DNA of 64,000 bases, from assembly GCA_965249215.1 (NCBI GenBank), contig CBDFLN010000002.1, forward strand, positions 992,001 through 1,056,000, written 5' to 3'. This DNA comes from G963667675 sp965249215 (GTDB lineage Bacteria > Chloroflexota > Dehalococcoidia > Lucifugimonadales > UBA3495). The notes beneath the pieces were generated by a model, which was not told where the DNA came from, did no database searches, and saw only the letters and a program-made list of their open reading frames with translations. This document shows positions 1 through 8,459 of the stretch, piece after piece; positions within the stretch are counted from its first letter, which is position 1; each line of letters opens with the position of its first letter. Position numbers and translations under genes: made by a program.

Positions 1-227
1 CCCGTGGTTTTTCCAACGAGCCCAAACGCTGCCGTAGCTGCCGCGCCGTGCGGCGGTCGGAGCAGCGGGGCGGCGGAATGTACCAGGACTCCCCCAGGGA
101 GATGTACCCCATAGTGTGCGCCGACTGCGGGAGCGACGCTATGGTCCCCTTCCGTCCACGGGGAGACCGGCCCGTTTATTGCAGCGACTGCTTCAGCAAG
201 CAGCGCGCTGAGTCCTCCGACTTCTAA
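1..227 (+). CDS. Zinc-ribbon protein, 5' end outside window
   Basis: Only the C-terminal 74 residues are present, in the frame beginning at base 3. The remnant has a NEPKRCRSC segment like the probable zinc-ribbon domain zf-trcl, then a second knuckle CADC...CSDC with 17 residues between the cysteine pairs (the CxxC-x17-CxxC domain). These two modules commonly occur together in short bacterial proteins, probably nucleic-acid or protein binding. The stop is at 225-227, followed by a strong intrinsic terminator at 251-282, so this is the last gene of its transcript. The fold is well supported; no specific function is known to me. Confidence 0.75.
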   Translation, partial: RGFSNEPKRCRSCRAVRRSEQRGGGMYQDSPREMYPIVCADCGSDAMVPFRPRGDRPVYCSDCFSKQRAESSDF

Positions 228-250
228 ATCCACACATTAGAAAGACTGCA

Positions 251-282
251 TGATGGGCCGGCTCCGGCCCATCAGCTTTTTT
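251..282 (+). terminator. Intrinsic terminator after zinc-ribbon gene
   Basis: A perfect 11-bp inverted repeat (251-261 with 264-274, GC-rich) is followed by a T-run at 277-282. It lies 24 bp past the stop of the zinc-ribbon gene and isolates it from the menaquinone operon. Confidence 0.85.
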
Positions 283-372
283 CCGCCAGTTATATGCCGG
301 GCGAGCCTTGGGCGTCCCATCCCATGGGCCGAAGACCCTTGACGCTCCAACCACCTCACCGGCCTCCTTCCA

Positions 373-402
373 TTGGACGCCACGGTTGAAAACCGCTACA
401 AT
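373..402 (+). promoter_or_regulatory. Probable sigma70-type promoter of menaquinone operon
   Basis: TTGGAC at 373-378 and TACAAT at 397-402 are separated by 18 bp. They lie 135 bp upstream of the first gene of the operon and downstream of the terminator. The rest of 228-536 contains no convincing gene. Confidence 0.5.
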
Positions 403-536
403 GGGACGGCTTCGGGGAGAGTTGCGCGGCGCTCCCCGCACAGCCCTGTCAAGAAGGTTATCCACCGGCTGGAGATATACCGTAGCGGCGCGTGGCCCGC
501 GTCCCTGACCCACCCGTGGCCGCGGCATGAAGTTCA

Positions 537-1994
537 ATGAAGTTCAAAGACCTTCGAGAATTCATATCCTTTTTGGAGGGGAAAGACGCCCTCCGCCGTA
601 TCCAGACGCCGGTCAGTTGCGAACTGGAAATCACCGAAATCACGGACCGGGTGATTAAGAGCGGCGGGCCGGCCCTTCTTTTTGAAAACGTCGCAGGCTA
701 CGAAATCCCCGTGGCAATCAACCTCTTTGGGTCCCACCAGCGGATGGCCTGGGCGTTGGGAGTGGAAAAGCTGGACGACGCCGTTGAGCGGGTTCACGCG
801 CTGCTACAACTTATGCACGGCCCCCCCGAAGGCGCGCTAAACAAGCTGCGCACCCTGGGCCAACTGGTTCAACTGGGTTCGTTCCAGCCCAAGACGGTCC
901 GCAATGCTCCCTGCCAGGAGATCGTCCTGGAGGGCGACGACGTGGACCTTTTCGACTTTCCCATCCTCAAGTGCTGGCCCATGGACGGCGGCCGCTTCAT
1001 AACCCTGCCCCTGGTCATCACCCGGGACCCGGAAACCGGCGTGCAAAACTATGGCACCTACCGGCTACAGGTGTACGACCGGAATACCACCGGCATGCAC
1101 TGGCAGACCCACAAAGTGGGCGCCCGTCACTACCGGCTAAACCAGCTGGGACAGGGGGAGCGGATGGAGGTGGCCGTGGCCCTGGGCGGCGACCCGGCGT
1201 CGATATGGAGCGGTTCGGCGCCGCTGCCTCCCGATATCGATGAAATGATCGTGGCCGGTTTCCTCCGGGAAGAGGGAGTGGAGTTGGTGAAGGGCAAGAC
1301 CGTCGACGTGCTGGTTCCAGCCCATGCCGAAATCGTATTGGAAGGCTATGTGGTCCCAGGGGAAGAGCGCAGCGAGGGACCCTTCGGCGACCACACCGGG
1401 TATTACTCCATGGAGGACGATTACCCGGTGTTCCACGTCCAGGCGGTGACCCGCCGCCGCAACCCCATTTATCCGGCCGCGGTGGTGGGGAGGCCTCCCA
1501 TGGAGGACTACTGGATGGGGAAGGTGTCGGAGAGGCTCCTCCTGCCCACCCTGCGATTGGTCCTCCCGGAAATCGTGGACGTGAACATGCCCGCCGAGGG
1601 AGTCTTCCACAACCTGGTGATAGTGTCGATTAAAAAAGAGTATCCAGGACAAGCCCGCAAGGTGATGCACGGCCTGTGGGGGGTGGGACTGATGAGCCTG
1701 GCTAAGACAATCGTCGTGGTCGATCATTTCGTCAACGTGCACGACATTTCCGAAGTCGCCTGGCGGGTTGCCAACAACATAGACCCAGCTCGGGACTTCG
1801 AATTCACCAAAGGGCCGATCGATGACCTGGATTTCGCGTCGCCGACGCCGAAATTCGGCAGCAAGGTGGGCATCGACGCTACGCAAAAGGGCCCCCTGGA
1901 GGGCCATGAGCGCCCATGGCCGCCGGACATTGTCATGAGCCCGGAAATTAAAGAATTGGTAGACCGGAAGTGGTCCGAATACGGCATCGGATAA
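537..1994 (+). CDS. mqnL: UbiD-family prenylated-FMN decarboxylase (probable MqnL)
   Basis: A 485-residue UbiD-family decarboxylase, a normal length for the family. It shows the prFMN-binding core around residues 155-205 (NYGTYRLQVYD, then a conserved His-rich stretch) and the active-site segment EGPFGDHTGYY near residue 280, with the catalytic acidic residue. UbiD enzymes need prenylated FMN made by a UbiX partner, encoded two genes downstream. Because UbiA-, UbiX- and UbiE-type genes follow and mqnA lies in the same window, I infer that it decarboxylates the 6-naphthoate ring in the late futalosine pathway. An out-of-frame ATG at 527 begins a near copy of the start sequence, but only the 537 start opens the full frame. 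Substrate is inferred; the family is certain. Confidence 0.8.
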   Translation: MKFKDLREFISFLEGKDALRRIQTPVSCELEITEITDRVIKSGGPALLFENVAGYEIPVAINLFGSHQRMAWALGVEKLDDAVERVHALLQLMHGPPEGALNKLRTLGQLVQLGSFQPKTVRNAPCQEIVLEGDDVDLFDFPILKCWPMDGGRFITLPLVITRDPETGVQNYGTYRLQVYDRNTTGMHWQTHKVGARHYRLNQLGQGERMEVAVALGGDPASIWSGSAPLPPDIDEMIVAGFLREEGVELVKGKTVDVLVPAHAEIVLEGYVVPGEERSEGPFGDHTGYYSMEDDYPVFHVQAVTRRRNPIYPAAVVGRPPMEDYWMGKVSERLLLPTLRLVLPEIVDVNMPAEGVFHNLVIVSIKKEYPGQARKVMHGLWGVGLMSLAKTIVVVDHFVNVHDISEVAWRVANNIDPARDFEFTKGPIDDLDFASPTPKFGSKVGIDATQKGPLEGHERPWPPDIVMSPEIKELVDRKWSEYGIG

Positions 1995-1995
1995 C

Positions 1996-2892
1996 ATGGC
2001 AATGAATTCGGGCCGACGGGCGGCCGCTCTGCCCCGTAAAGTGGTCGATAAGTCCCTCCTCTACCTTGGCTCGATTCGCGTCTGGGAATCCCTCTACGCC
2101 TTGCCCTTTGCCTACATCGGCATGGCGCTGGCGGCCGACGGCTGGCCCGGGTGGAGCGCGTTCATCTGGATTACCGCGGCCATGGCCAGCGCCCGCACCC
2201 TGGGCATGTCCGCCAACCGCCTGATCCACCGCAAGGAGGACGTCGCCAACCCGCGAACGGCGGGCCGCCACCTCCCAGGGGGCCTCATGAAGCCCCGGGA
2301 AGTGATGATAATAATGGCGGTGTCGGCCGGTGTATTCTTCTTCGCCGCTTCCCAGTTGAACAGCCTGGCCCTGATACTGTCGCCTTTGGCCGCAGCTTAT
2401 GTCATCCTATATTCTTATTCCAAGTACCGGACCTGGGCCTGTCACTTTTTCCTGGGATGGGCCTTGGGGATAGCCCCGTCGGCCGCCTGGATCGGGGTCA
2501 CCGGACGGTTGGACCCGGAGCCGGTCCTGTTGTCCTTCGCCGTAGCCGCCTGGGCTGCAGGCTTCGACATCATCTACGGGTGCGCCGACTACGACTTCGA
2601 CCGGCAATACGGGGTCCACTCCATTCCCAGCCGCTTCGGCATCGCCGCCGCTCTTTGGACAAGCAGAGGGCTGCATTTCTGCTCCGCCATCGCGCTGCTG
2701 GTCGCCGGCTTTTGGTTCGGGCTTAACGCTTACTACTTCATCGGCTGGGGACTTTCGATGGCCCTGTTGACCTTGGAAAACAGCCTCATCAGGGCCGACA
2801 ACCTGTCGAGCCTGCACTCGCCATTCTTCAAATACAACAGCGCAATATCCATGGTGCTTCTGGCCTTCACCGTCCTTGCCGTGGCGCTCTAG
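1996..2892 (+). CDS. mqnP: UbiA-family prenyltransferase (probable MqnP)
   Basis: An integral-membrane aromatic prenyltransferase of 298 residues with about eight hydrophobic segments. The two Asp-rich diphosphate/Mg sites are visible: N74RLIHRKEDVANPRT (first motif, with His where Asp is usual) and DYDFD at residues 198-202 followed by SIPSRFG. The start codon lies one base after the mqnL stop, suggesting translational coupling. In the futalosine pathway MqnP attaches the polyprenyl chain to the naphthoate intermediate before or alongside decarboxylation by MqnL/MqnM. 4-Hydroxybenzoate prenylation (UbiA) is the alternative, but no other ubiquinone-specific gene is seen. Confidence 0.8.
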   Translation: MAMNSGRRAAALPRKVVDKSLLYLGSIRVWESLYALPFAYIGMALAADGWPGWSAFIWITAAMASARTLGMSANRLIHRKEDVANPRTAGRHLPGGLMKPREVMIIMAVSAGVFFFAASQLNSLALILSPLAAAYVILYSYSKYRTWACHFFLGWALGIAPSAAWIGVTGRLDPEPVLLSFAVAAWAAGFDIIYGCADYDFDRQYGVHSIPSRFGIAAALWTSRGLHFCSAIALLVAGFWFGLNAYYFIGWGLSMALLTLENSLIRADNLSSLHSPFFKYNSAISMVLLAFTVLAVAL

Positions 2893-2918
2893 CCCTTTGC
2901 ACCTCATGTGAGATAATC

Positions 2919-3518
2919 ATGGTAATGCCAGAACCACCGGTCATAGTGGGCATAACCGGAGCCAGCGGATCGGTCCTGGCCCTCAGGACCGTGGACGAGC
3001 TCTTGAGCCGCGACGTACCCACCGCGCTGGTCTGCTCCAACAGCGCCAGGTTGGTGTGGCGCGACGAGTTGGGCGCGCCGTTCAACGACACCCTGGTGGA
3101 GTGGCGGGAACATCCGGGGTTCACCTGGCACCCGGTCAACGATATGGCTGCCCCAATTGCCAGCGGCACCTTCCCGACTCGCGGCATGGTGATAGTACCG
3201 GCCAGCATGAACACCGTAGCCGCCGTGGCCCACGGGCTGACCCACCACCTGGTGCACCGGGCCGCGGACGTATGCCTGAAAGAAAAGCGGCCCCTGGTCT
3301 TGGTGCCGAGGGAGACGCCCCTTCACGCCGTACACCTGGAAAATATGCTGGCCCTCAGCCGTCTGGGGGCGGTGATTTTGCCGCCCCAGCCGGCCTTCTA
3401 CCTGCATCCCCAGGGGACCGAGGACATTGTTAGGTTTGTAGTGGGCCGAATCCTGGTAGCGCTGAACGTCGAGGAAGCTCTTCCAAAAGACCTGCAGTAC
3501 GGGGAGCGGGACTACTGA
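2919..3518 (+). CDS. mqnM: UbiX-family flavin prenyltransferase (probable MqnM)
   Basis: A 199-residue flavoprotein matching UbiX: N-terminal GITGASGS (residues 11-18) for FMN phosphate, the PASMNTVAAVAHG segment, and the late VPRETPLHAVHLENM motif. UbiX enzymes join dimethylallyl phosphate to FMN, making the cofactor used by UbiD decarboxylases, so it would activate the product of the first operon gene. No strong Shine-Dalgarno is visible before ATG 2919; an in-frame ATG at 2928 is an alternative start. Its TGA overlaps the next ATG by one base. Confidence 0.85.
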   Translation: MVMPEPPVIVGITGASGSVLALRTVDELLSRDVPTALVCSNSARLVWRDELGAPFNDTLVEWREHPGFTWHPVNDMAAPIASGTFPTRGMVIVPASMNTVAAVAHGLTHHLVHRAADVCLKEKRPLVLVPRETPLHAVHLENMLALSRLGAVILPPQPAFYLHPQGTEDIVRFVVGRILVALNVEEALPKDLQYGERDY

Positions 3519-3871
3519 TGAGCATCACTTATATCGACGGAGTCGCCCGCGGGCCTAGAAATCGAGAGGAAAGCGTACGATTCCTTGTAGACAGCGGCGC
3601 CACCTATAGCCTACTTCCGAGCCAGGTATGGCAGTCAATCGGGTTGGAGCCACGCCGGGAACAAACATTCACTTTGGCCGACGGAGCCACCATGCAACGG
3701 CGCATTTCCACATGCTATTTGATGCTTCCCCAGGGTCAGGACTATAGTCCCGTGATCCTGGGAGAGCCGGGAGATGAAGCCCTGCTGGGGGTCGTCACCC
3801 TGGAAATTCTAGGTCTGTTGTTCAATCCCTTTAATCGTACGCTCCAGCCCATGCGGATGATGCTGGCTTGA
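3518..3871 (+). CDS. Retropepsin-like aspartyl protease
   Basis: A 117-residue clan AA aspartic protease-like protein. The active-site motif FLVDSGATYSLLP is present with catalytic Asp25, and the C-terminal LGVVTLEILGLLFNP matches the second conserved hydrophobic strand of single-domain retropepsins. There is no signal peptide or membrane segment, so it is probably cytoplasmic and would act as a homodimer. It is embedded in the menaquinone operon, overlapping mqnM by one base and ending 4 bp before menG. No role in quinone synthesis is established for this family; it may process or regulate a neighbour. Confidence 0.8.
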   Translation: MSITYIDGVARGPRNREESVRFLVDSGATYSLLPSQVWQSIGLEPRREQTFTLADGATMQRRISTCYLMLPQGQDYSPVILGEPGDEALLGVVTLEILGLLFNPFNRTLQPMRMMLA

Positions 3872-3875
3872 ACCG

Positions 3876-4595
3876 ATGGTGGGCCTGCAAGGAGAGGAAA
3901 AGCAGCAGTACGTAGCCGACCTCTTCGCCCGCATCGCCCGCCGTTACGACCTGATGAACGACCTGATGACCGCCGGGCTGCACCGGCGGTGGAAGCGCCG
4001 GACGGCCCAGGTGACGGCGCAGGGACTTAATGGCAAAGCCCTGGACGTCGCCACCGGAACCGGCGACCTGGCTCTGGCGCTGGCCCGTTTTCCAGGCATC
4101 GAGCACGTGGTGGGGGTGGACCTGCTCCCCCAAATGGCCGCACTGGGACGCAACAAGGCATCTAACAGCCGGGGCGCCCAAGTAAGCCTGCTGCTGGGCG
4201 ATGCCCTTAATCTTCCCTTTCCCGATGCCTCATTCGCTTGCGCCACCGCGGGGTTCAGCCTGCGAAACATGCCGGATTTGGACCGGGCATTGGCCGAAAT
4301 GGTGCGGGTGGTGCAGCCCGGTGGACGGGTGACCACTTTGGAGTTGACCCCTTTGCCGCCGGGACGCCTATCCCGGTTGATACGATGGTATTTCCACCGG
4401 CTGACGCCGTTGATGGGCCAAATCGTCGCCGGAGACCGCTCGGCCTACACCTACCTGCCCGACTCCGTGGACGTCTTCATGCCGGCCGACGAACTGGCGA
4501 AGCTGCTCCGAAAAAACGGCCTGGAAGACGTTGGATACCGCCGCTTGGGGTTCGGCGCGGTGGCCTTGCACTGGGGCCGGCGGCCCCTGGCGTGA
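3876..4595 (+). CDS. menG: Demethylmenaquinone methyltransferase
   Basis: A 239-residue class I SAM methyltransferase of the UbiE/MenG family. It has the diagnostic N-terminal FARIARRYDLMNDLMTAG segment, SAM motif I LDVATGTGDLA (residues 56-66), VVGVDLLPQM (motif II) and the ATAGFSLRNMPD post-motif. MenG adds the ring methyl group as the last step to menaquinone. It closes the operon of UbiD, UbiA and UbiX homologues, consistent with a complete late menaquinone branch. No intrinsic terminator is evident in 4596-4733. Confidence 0.85.
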   Translation: MVGLQGEEKQQYVADLFARIARRYDLMNDLMTAGLHRRWKRRTAQVTAQGLNGKALDVATGTGDLALALARFPGIEHVVGVDLLPQMAALGRNKASNSRGAQVSLLLGDALNLPFPDASFACATAGFSLRNMPDLDRALAEMVRVVQPGGRVTTLELTPLPPGRLSRLIRWYFHRLTPLMGQIVAGDRSAYTYLPDSVDVFMPADELAKLLRKNGLEDVGYRRLGFGAVALHWGRRPLA

Positions 4596-4733
4596 GCGCT
4601 TGGATTGCACCATAGCGCCCCAACCGCCCAGCAGCTAAAATATGGGCAAAACTTGCCCGGCCTGCCCACGGCAACCTTACGCGCTTCTCCGAAGCGTATG
4701 CCATAAGTGCCGGAGCCGTACTTTGGAGGCGAG

Positions 4734-6068
4734 ATGAGCGCCATCCTGGACGAATACGTTTCTAAGCACCCCGGCTCGGCCCAGCGCTATGCCATGGCAA
4801 CGAAGTTATTTCCCGGAGGCGTAACTCACGACGTCAGATACGCCCAGCCCTTTCCGCTGTTCATGAGCCACGGCCAGGGCCCGCTGAAATGGGACGTCGA
4901 CGGGAATGAGTACGTGGACTACGTCTCAGGACACGGCGCTCTGATTCTTGGGCACTCGCACCCGGCAATAACCGAAGCCGTGTCCCAGCAGGTCCTGCGG
5001 GGAACCCACCTGGGAGCAAACACCGACGCAGAGATGCGATGGGCGAGGGCCATTACAGCCCTGGTGCCCTCGGTGGAAAAGGTGCGGTTTCACAGCTCGG
5101 GAACCGAGGCCACGCTGATGGCCATGCGGCTAGCTCGCGCTTATACCGGCAAGTCCAAGATTATCAAGCTCCAGGACCACTTCCACGGCTGGCATGACTA
5201 CGCAATGGCCGGGTCCGACCGGGCAGCGCCGGGAATTCCTGAAGCCAGTTGGGGAAGCATGGTGATAGTCCCCTCTGGAGACCTGAAAGCCGTCGAGGCA
5301 GCGCTGGACCGGGACCCGGATATAGCCGGCCTGATCCTGGAACCCACCGGGGCCCATTTCGGCCAGCTTCCCTTCGACCCAGAGGGCTACCTGGTTGGCC
5401 TCCGGGAATTGACCGAGCAGCACGGAGCGGCGCTTATATTCGACGAGGTAGTCACCGGCTTTAGGGCGTCGCCCGGAGGGAGCCAGGTGCGCTACAGCGT
5501 AACTCCCGACCTTACCACCATGGCCAAGATAGTCGCCGGCGGCCTGCCGGGAGGCGCCGTCGGAGGCAGGGACGAGATTATCGACATGATGGCCCACCGG
5601 GGCGAGCCGGACTGGGACGACAACCGGCGGGTGTACCACCCGGGCACGTTCAACGCCAATCCCATTTCCGCGGTGGCCGGGGCCGCGTGCCTGGAATTGA
5701 TAGCCAACCACCCGATAAACCGGCAGGCGGACGCCATGGCCGCCCGGCTCAAGATGGGACTCAACGAGATATTCGGCAGGATGGAGGTGGCCGGCCACGC
5801 CCACGGCATAGCGTCGATGATCCACGTGGTGATGGCCGACTGCGATTGCGATCGCGAGACATGCTCGATGCCCCACGGCAAGATTAAGGAAACCACCGCG
5901 TCGGCGGCGGTGACTTCGCTAAAGCGCGGCTTGCAAAACCGGGGCGTAGACATCATGGGCCGGGGATCTTTCCTGGTGTCCGCCGTTCACGGAGAAGAGC
6001 ACATCGACCATACTTTGGAGGCCTTCCAAAACACTTTGCAGGCTATGCGGGCGGAGGGCTTGGCGTAG
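4734..6068 (+). CDS. Class III aminotransferase, glutamate-1-semialdehyde aminomutase-like
   Basis: A PLP enzyme of 444 residues from ATG 4734, preferred over an in-frame GTG at 4707 because GGAGG sits 6-7 bases upstream of 4734. Family motifs include FHSSGTEATLMAMRLAR, LILEPTGAHFGQ, IFDEVVTGFR and MAKIVAGGLPGGA with the predicted PLP lysine Lys265. The closest recognised group is glutamate-1-semialdehyde 2,1-aminomutase (HemL), but the C-terminal third carries an unusual Cys-rich stretch (CDCDRETC) that I do not recall from HemL. It could therefore be a paralogue acting on another amino acid. No other tetrapyrrole gene is adjacent. Confidence 0.75.
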   Translation: MSAILDEYVSKHPGSAQRYAMATKLFPGGVTHDVRYAQPFPLFMSHGQGPLKWDVDGNEYVDYVSGHGALILGHSHPAITEAVSQQVLRGTHLGANTDAEMRWARAITALVPSVEKVRFHSSGTEATLMAMRLARAYTGKSKIIKLQDHFHGWHDYAMAGSDRAAPGIPEASWGSMVIVPSGDLKAVEAALDRDPDIAGLILEPTGAHFGQLPFDPEGYLVGLRELTEQHGAALIFDEVVTGFRASPGGSQVRYSVTPDLTTMAKIVAGGLPGGAVGGRDEIIDMMAHRGEPDWDDNRRVYHPGTFNANPISAVAGAACLELIANHPINRQADAMAARLKMGLNEIFGRMEVAGHAHGIASMIHVVMADCDCDRETCSMPHGKIKETTASAAVTSLKRGLQNRGVDIMGRGSFLVSAVHGEEHIDHTLEAFQNTLQAMRAEGLA

Positions 6069-6242
6069 CCCTCAGGCAGGGGGATTTACCGCTTGTTGGC
6101 GAGAAAGAGGGTCTGAACCAAACCAGTCACGCTATCGGCGCGGCCGCCCGGATCCTCATACGGTCAGCACATCGGCGCTTTAGGGCGTTTGGCGCCGCAT
6201 GGGATCACGCTTGAACGAGCGGCAAGAGATTCTCCGAACTGT

Positions 6243-7112
6243 TCACACGTTATCGCCGCCCGCAGAAACACCCCGCAAATAATCAAGGCGATCATCGATA
6301 CTCTTCAGTATCACTGGAGGGAGACCCGAGGAGCGATTCAGATACGTACTAAGAAACTCAAGCTCATCGAATGCACGAAAAGCGTCAACGCGCCCTATCA
6401 GCCATGAGGACAGGTAGTTTATTCGAGGTGGTACTCCACGGGCGAGGGAAAACTGGTAGACCTGTTTGAGGCTATCCTTCAGATAACGGACTGCCGGCAA
6501 GAAATCAGCGTCACCACTTACCAGCACCGCAACGTCGTAAGCCTGCAATTTGGCTATCATATCAATCGCAATGCCGACATCAACGCCCTTCTCACCCTCC
6601 CGGGTTCCCTGATAGAAAAAGGAGCCGTCTTCATTTTGAGTGAGCCGATGGGGATCGAACGGCCTAACGACATACTCACCGACGTATTTGAATTCCAAGA
6701 AATCGATCTTTCGTTGTAACCCTTCAAATACAGTCTCTTTTGCCTGGTAGAAATAACTCCTTTCTTGATCGTACCAATTTCTTGCGAGGCATTTGATGAC
6801 ATCAGCGGTTAGGCTTGGGTAATCGGTTTTGAAGTTTTGGAGAACGTTGTCAACCAAGCGGTCTGTTACTTGATAAGGCCGTATTGTTTCAGCGTTGTAC
6901 CAATAGACGCGAACTAACCTGTGAGGAGTTTCAGTACTCTCGGCGAATTTTTTGACGACGCCGAGGAAGAATTCTCGCCATTGGAAATGTTTTTCGTCGA
7001 GCCTGTAATCGCTGCCTGAGTTCGGATCTCCCTCCGCATGGAATCGAAAGGCTTGTAAGTTGTACTTGAAATTGCGGCCATCCACGAAAACGACGGTCTT
7101 AAGTGGCTCCAT
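6243..7112 (-). CDS. NYN-domain (PIN-like) ribonuclease family protein
   Basis: A 289-residue protein from ATG 7112. The NYN domain is clear: VVFVDGRNF with Asp11 and Asn14, KGVDVGIAIDM with Asp178, and VLVSGDADFLPAV with Asp201/Asp203. These are the metal-binding acidic residues of PIN-like RNases (LabA/DUF88 type). A longer in-frame start at 7205 is rejected because a perfect intrinsic terminator (7129-7153) lies between the two starts, and GGGCGGG precedes 7112. It probably cleaves structured RNA, but the substrate is unknown. Its downstream neighbour is convergent, so it seems to stand alone. Confidence 0.8.
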   Translation of the reverse strand: MEPLKTVVFVDGRNFKYNLQAFRFHAEGDPNSGSDYRLDEKHFQWREFFLGVVKKFAESTETPHRLVRVYWYNAETIRPYQVTDRLVDNVLQNFKTDYPSLTADVIKCLARNWYDQERSYFYQAKETVFEGLQRKIDFLEFKYVGEYVVRPFDPHRLTQNEDGSFFYQGTREGEKGVDVGIAIDMIAKLQAYDVAVLVSGDADFLPAVRYLKDSLKQVYQFSLARGVPPRINYLSSWLIGRVDAFRAFDELEFLSTYLNRSSGLPPVILKSIDDRLDYLRGVSAGGDNV

Positions 7113-7128
7113 AAATTCCCGCCCAAAT

Positions 7129-7153
7129 AAAAAACTCCCCGAATCCGGGGAGT
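7129..7153 (-). terminator. Intrinsic terminator or attenuator 17 bp before NYN gene
   Basis: On the minus strand, an 8-bp perfect stem (7146-7153 with 7134-7141, loop of 4) is followed by a T-run at 7133-7129. It lies just upstream of the NYN start codon. It either ends transcription arriving from prmC or, in the present arrangement, from the inserted transposon, or it acts as a leader attenuator. Confidence 0.75.
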
Positions 7154-7263
7154 CCGCGCCACTGGACGTGGCTATTAAAAACCCGCACATATTCGCACGG
7201 TGCACTCACATTGTCGACTAGACCCAACTGATTTGTCAAGCCACTGGATGACTTGGTACTGAC

Positions 7264-8016
7264 TCAGTTTGAAAGCAAGGCCGCTAAATCTTCGAGGCTC
7301 ATCGGTTCTTCGGCCAGTCCCGCGGCCATCGCCGGCGTCGTCAAAGGCCCTAGACTCATGTGCGGTCGAGAGAAGTTGTAGAACGTGAAATACAGGGACA
7401 CTGACAGGTAATGGTTCAGTAGCTTCTTCTAGTGAGCGTTGGTCTCCCTGGTAAACCTCCGGTTCCCCATCCGAATGTTCAGGTTGTTCCGCTCGACGTG
7501 CGTGGTCCTCGGCTTGCTCACATCGTGAATGGCGCCAGCTCCAAACGCACCCTCGACAGCAGGAGCATAGGCGCGTAGAGCATCAGTAGAAATCTCCACC
7601 GGCTTGTCCTTGTCCAGCCGTCCTGCCAAATCCCCCATGAACTGTACCGCATCTTCGTAAGTCCGGTTCCCAACCCACCACGAGATCACTAACTTGGTCT
7701 TGGGGTCTATGGCAACCCAGGTGTAAACGTCGCCATATTCAGCCGGATCAGTCTCAGATAGATTCTTTCGCTTGGTATGACAGAAGGCCCATAGTTCGTC
7801 ACACTGGACCCAGTCTGTTGAAACTTCCTGAACCTTCTCGTGGTGGAAAAGGTCTGCGGCTTTACCCGCCTCGACCTGGAGCTTGAGCCCGGTGTTGAAG
7901 GCTACGCCGCCGACCCGGGCAGTTGCTCGGAGCGACATACCTTCGCAAAGTGTTTGAAGTAGGTAGGCCCTCTTCTTGTTGGAGAGGCGATTCACCTGTA
8001 AATTATAGCTAATCAA
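7264..8016 (-). pseudogene. IS1-family transposase interrupted by an in-frame TAG
   Basis: A 250-residue frame that resembles IS1-family DDE transposases: N-terminal HTH region (MSLRATARVGGV), VQCDELWAFCHTKRKN with the first catalytic Asp, STDALRAYAPAVEG with the second, and a C-terminal HVERNNLNIRMGNRRF followed by YNFSRPHMSLG. A TAG at 7429-7431 splits it at residue 196; the same frame then stays open for 54 more codons with family-like sequence to TGA at 7264. Only one base need change to restore the frame, so decay is recent or the stop is read through at low level. The stop codon lies inside the left inverted repeat. Confidence 0.85.
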
Positions 8017-8058
8017 CTACGAATTAGCTACGGAGACCTGTCAGTAAAAGGGGGAGGA

Positions 8059-8328
8059 ATGAACGAAGATCAGGTGCGAATGGAAAGAGAGCTATTCACA
8101 GTCTTTTTTACGCTTGTGGCTCGGTCGATTCGGGCTCTATCAACGGACTATCCGAATTTACGAGAGCGGTTTCTGGAGTTGGTTGAGCAGAATCGGATGG
8201 AATATTTTCAAGAGAATCCTGCATCTGTTCAAAAATGGCAAATACTTTGGGACGGATTAGCCGACCTTCTTCAGGTGCTGAAAGACCAGCTTGATATTCC
8301 TCCTCAGCGTCCCCCGTCAGAATCTTAG
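8059..8328 (+). CDS. Hypothetical 89-residue helical protein (transposon passenger)
   Basis: This frame has a strong Shine-Dalgarno (GGGGGAGG just before ATG 8059) and encodes a mostly helical, charged 89-residue protein with no recognised domain. It is divergent from the transposase. It overlaps by 221 bp an opposite-strand frame (8108-8458) that also has good genomic support, so at most one may be a conserved gene. Composition gives no decisive answer. I keep it because of the ribosome-binding site. Confidence 0.4.
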   Translation: MNEDQVRMERELFTVFFTLVARSIRALSTDYPNLRERFLELVEQNRMEYFQENPASVQKWQILWDGLADLLQVLKDQLDIPPQRPPSES

Positions 8329-8458
8329 CAACCCGGATAGCGTTGGCGTGGGTGCTGCGGGGCCTAATCTGTCCGTCAGGGCCTGTCGTCGTACTCATAC
8401 CCCTATTCAACCATCCCCGGACGAAACTTGCAACAGTTGGGCTGTCAGTATGACTCAT
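8108..8458 (-). CDS. Hypothetical 116-residue protein, third gene of passenger operon
   Basis: The ATG at 8458 begins one base after the stop of the 44-residue membrane protein gene, as in translationally coupled genes. The product is soluble, with a Ser/Pro/Glu-rich, probably disordered C-terminal third (from about residue 85). No domain is recognised. Context, rather than homology, supports it: it would be the last gene of a minus-strand trio 9602-8108. It overlaps the plus-strand frame 8059-8328. Confidence 0.5.
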   Translation of the reverse strand: MSHTDSPTVASFVRGWLNRGMSTTTGPDGQIRPRSTHANAIRVAKILTGDAEEEYQAGLSAPEEGRLIRPKVFAIFEQMQDSLENIPSDSAQPTPETALVNSDSPLIEPESTEPQA

Positions 8459-8459
8459 T

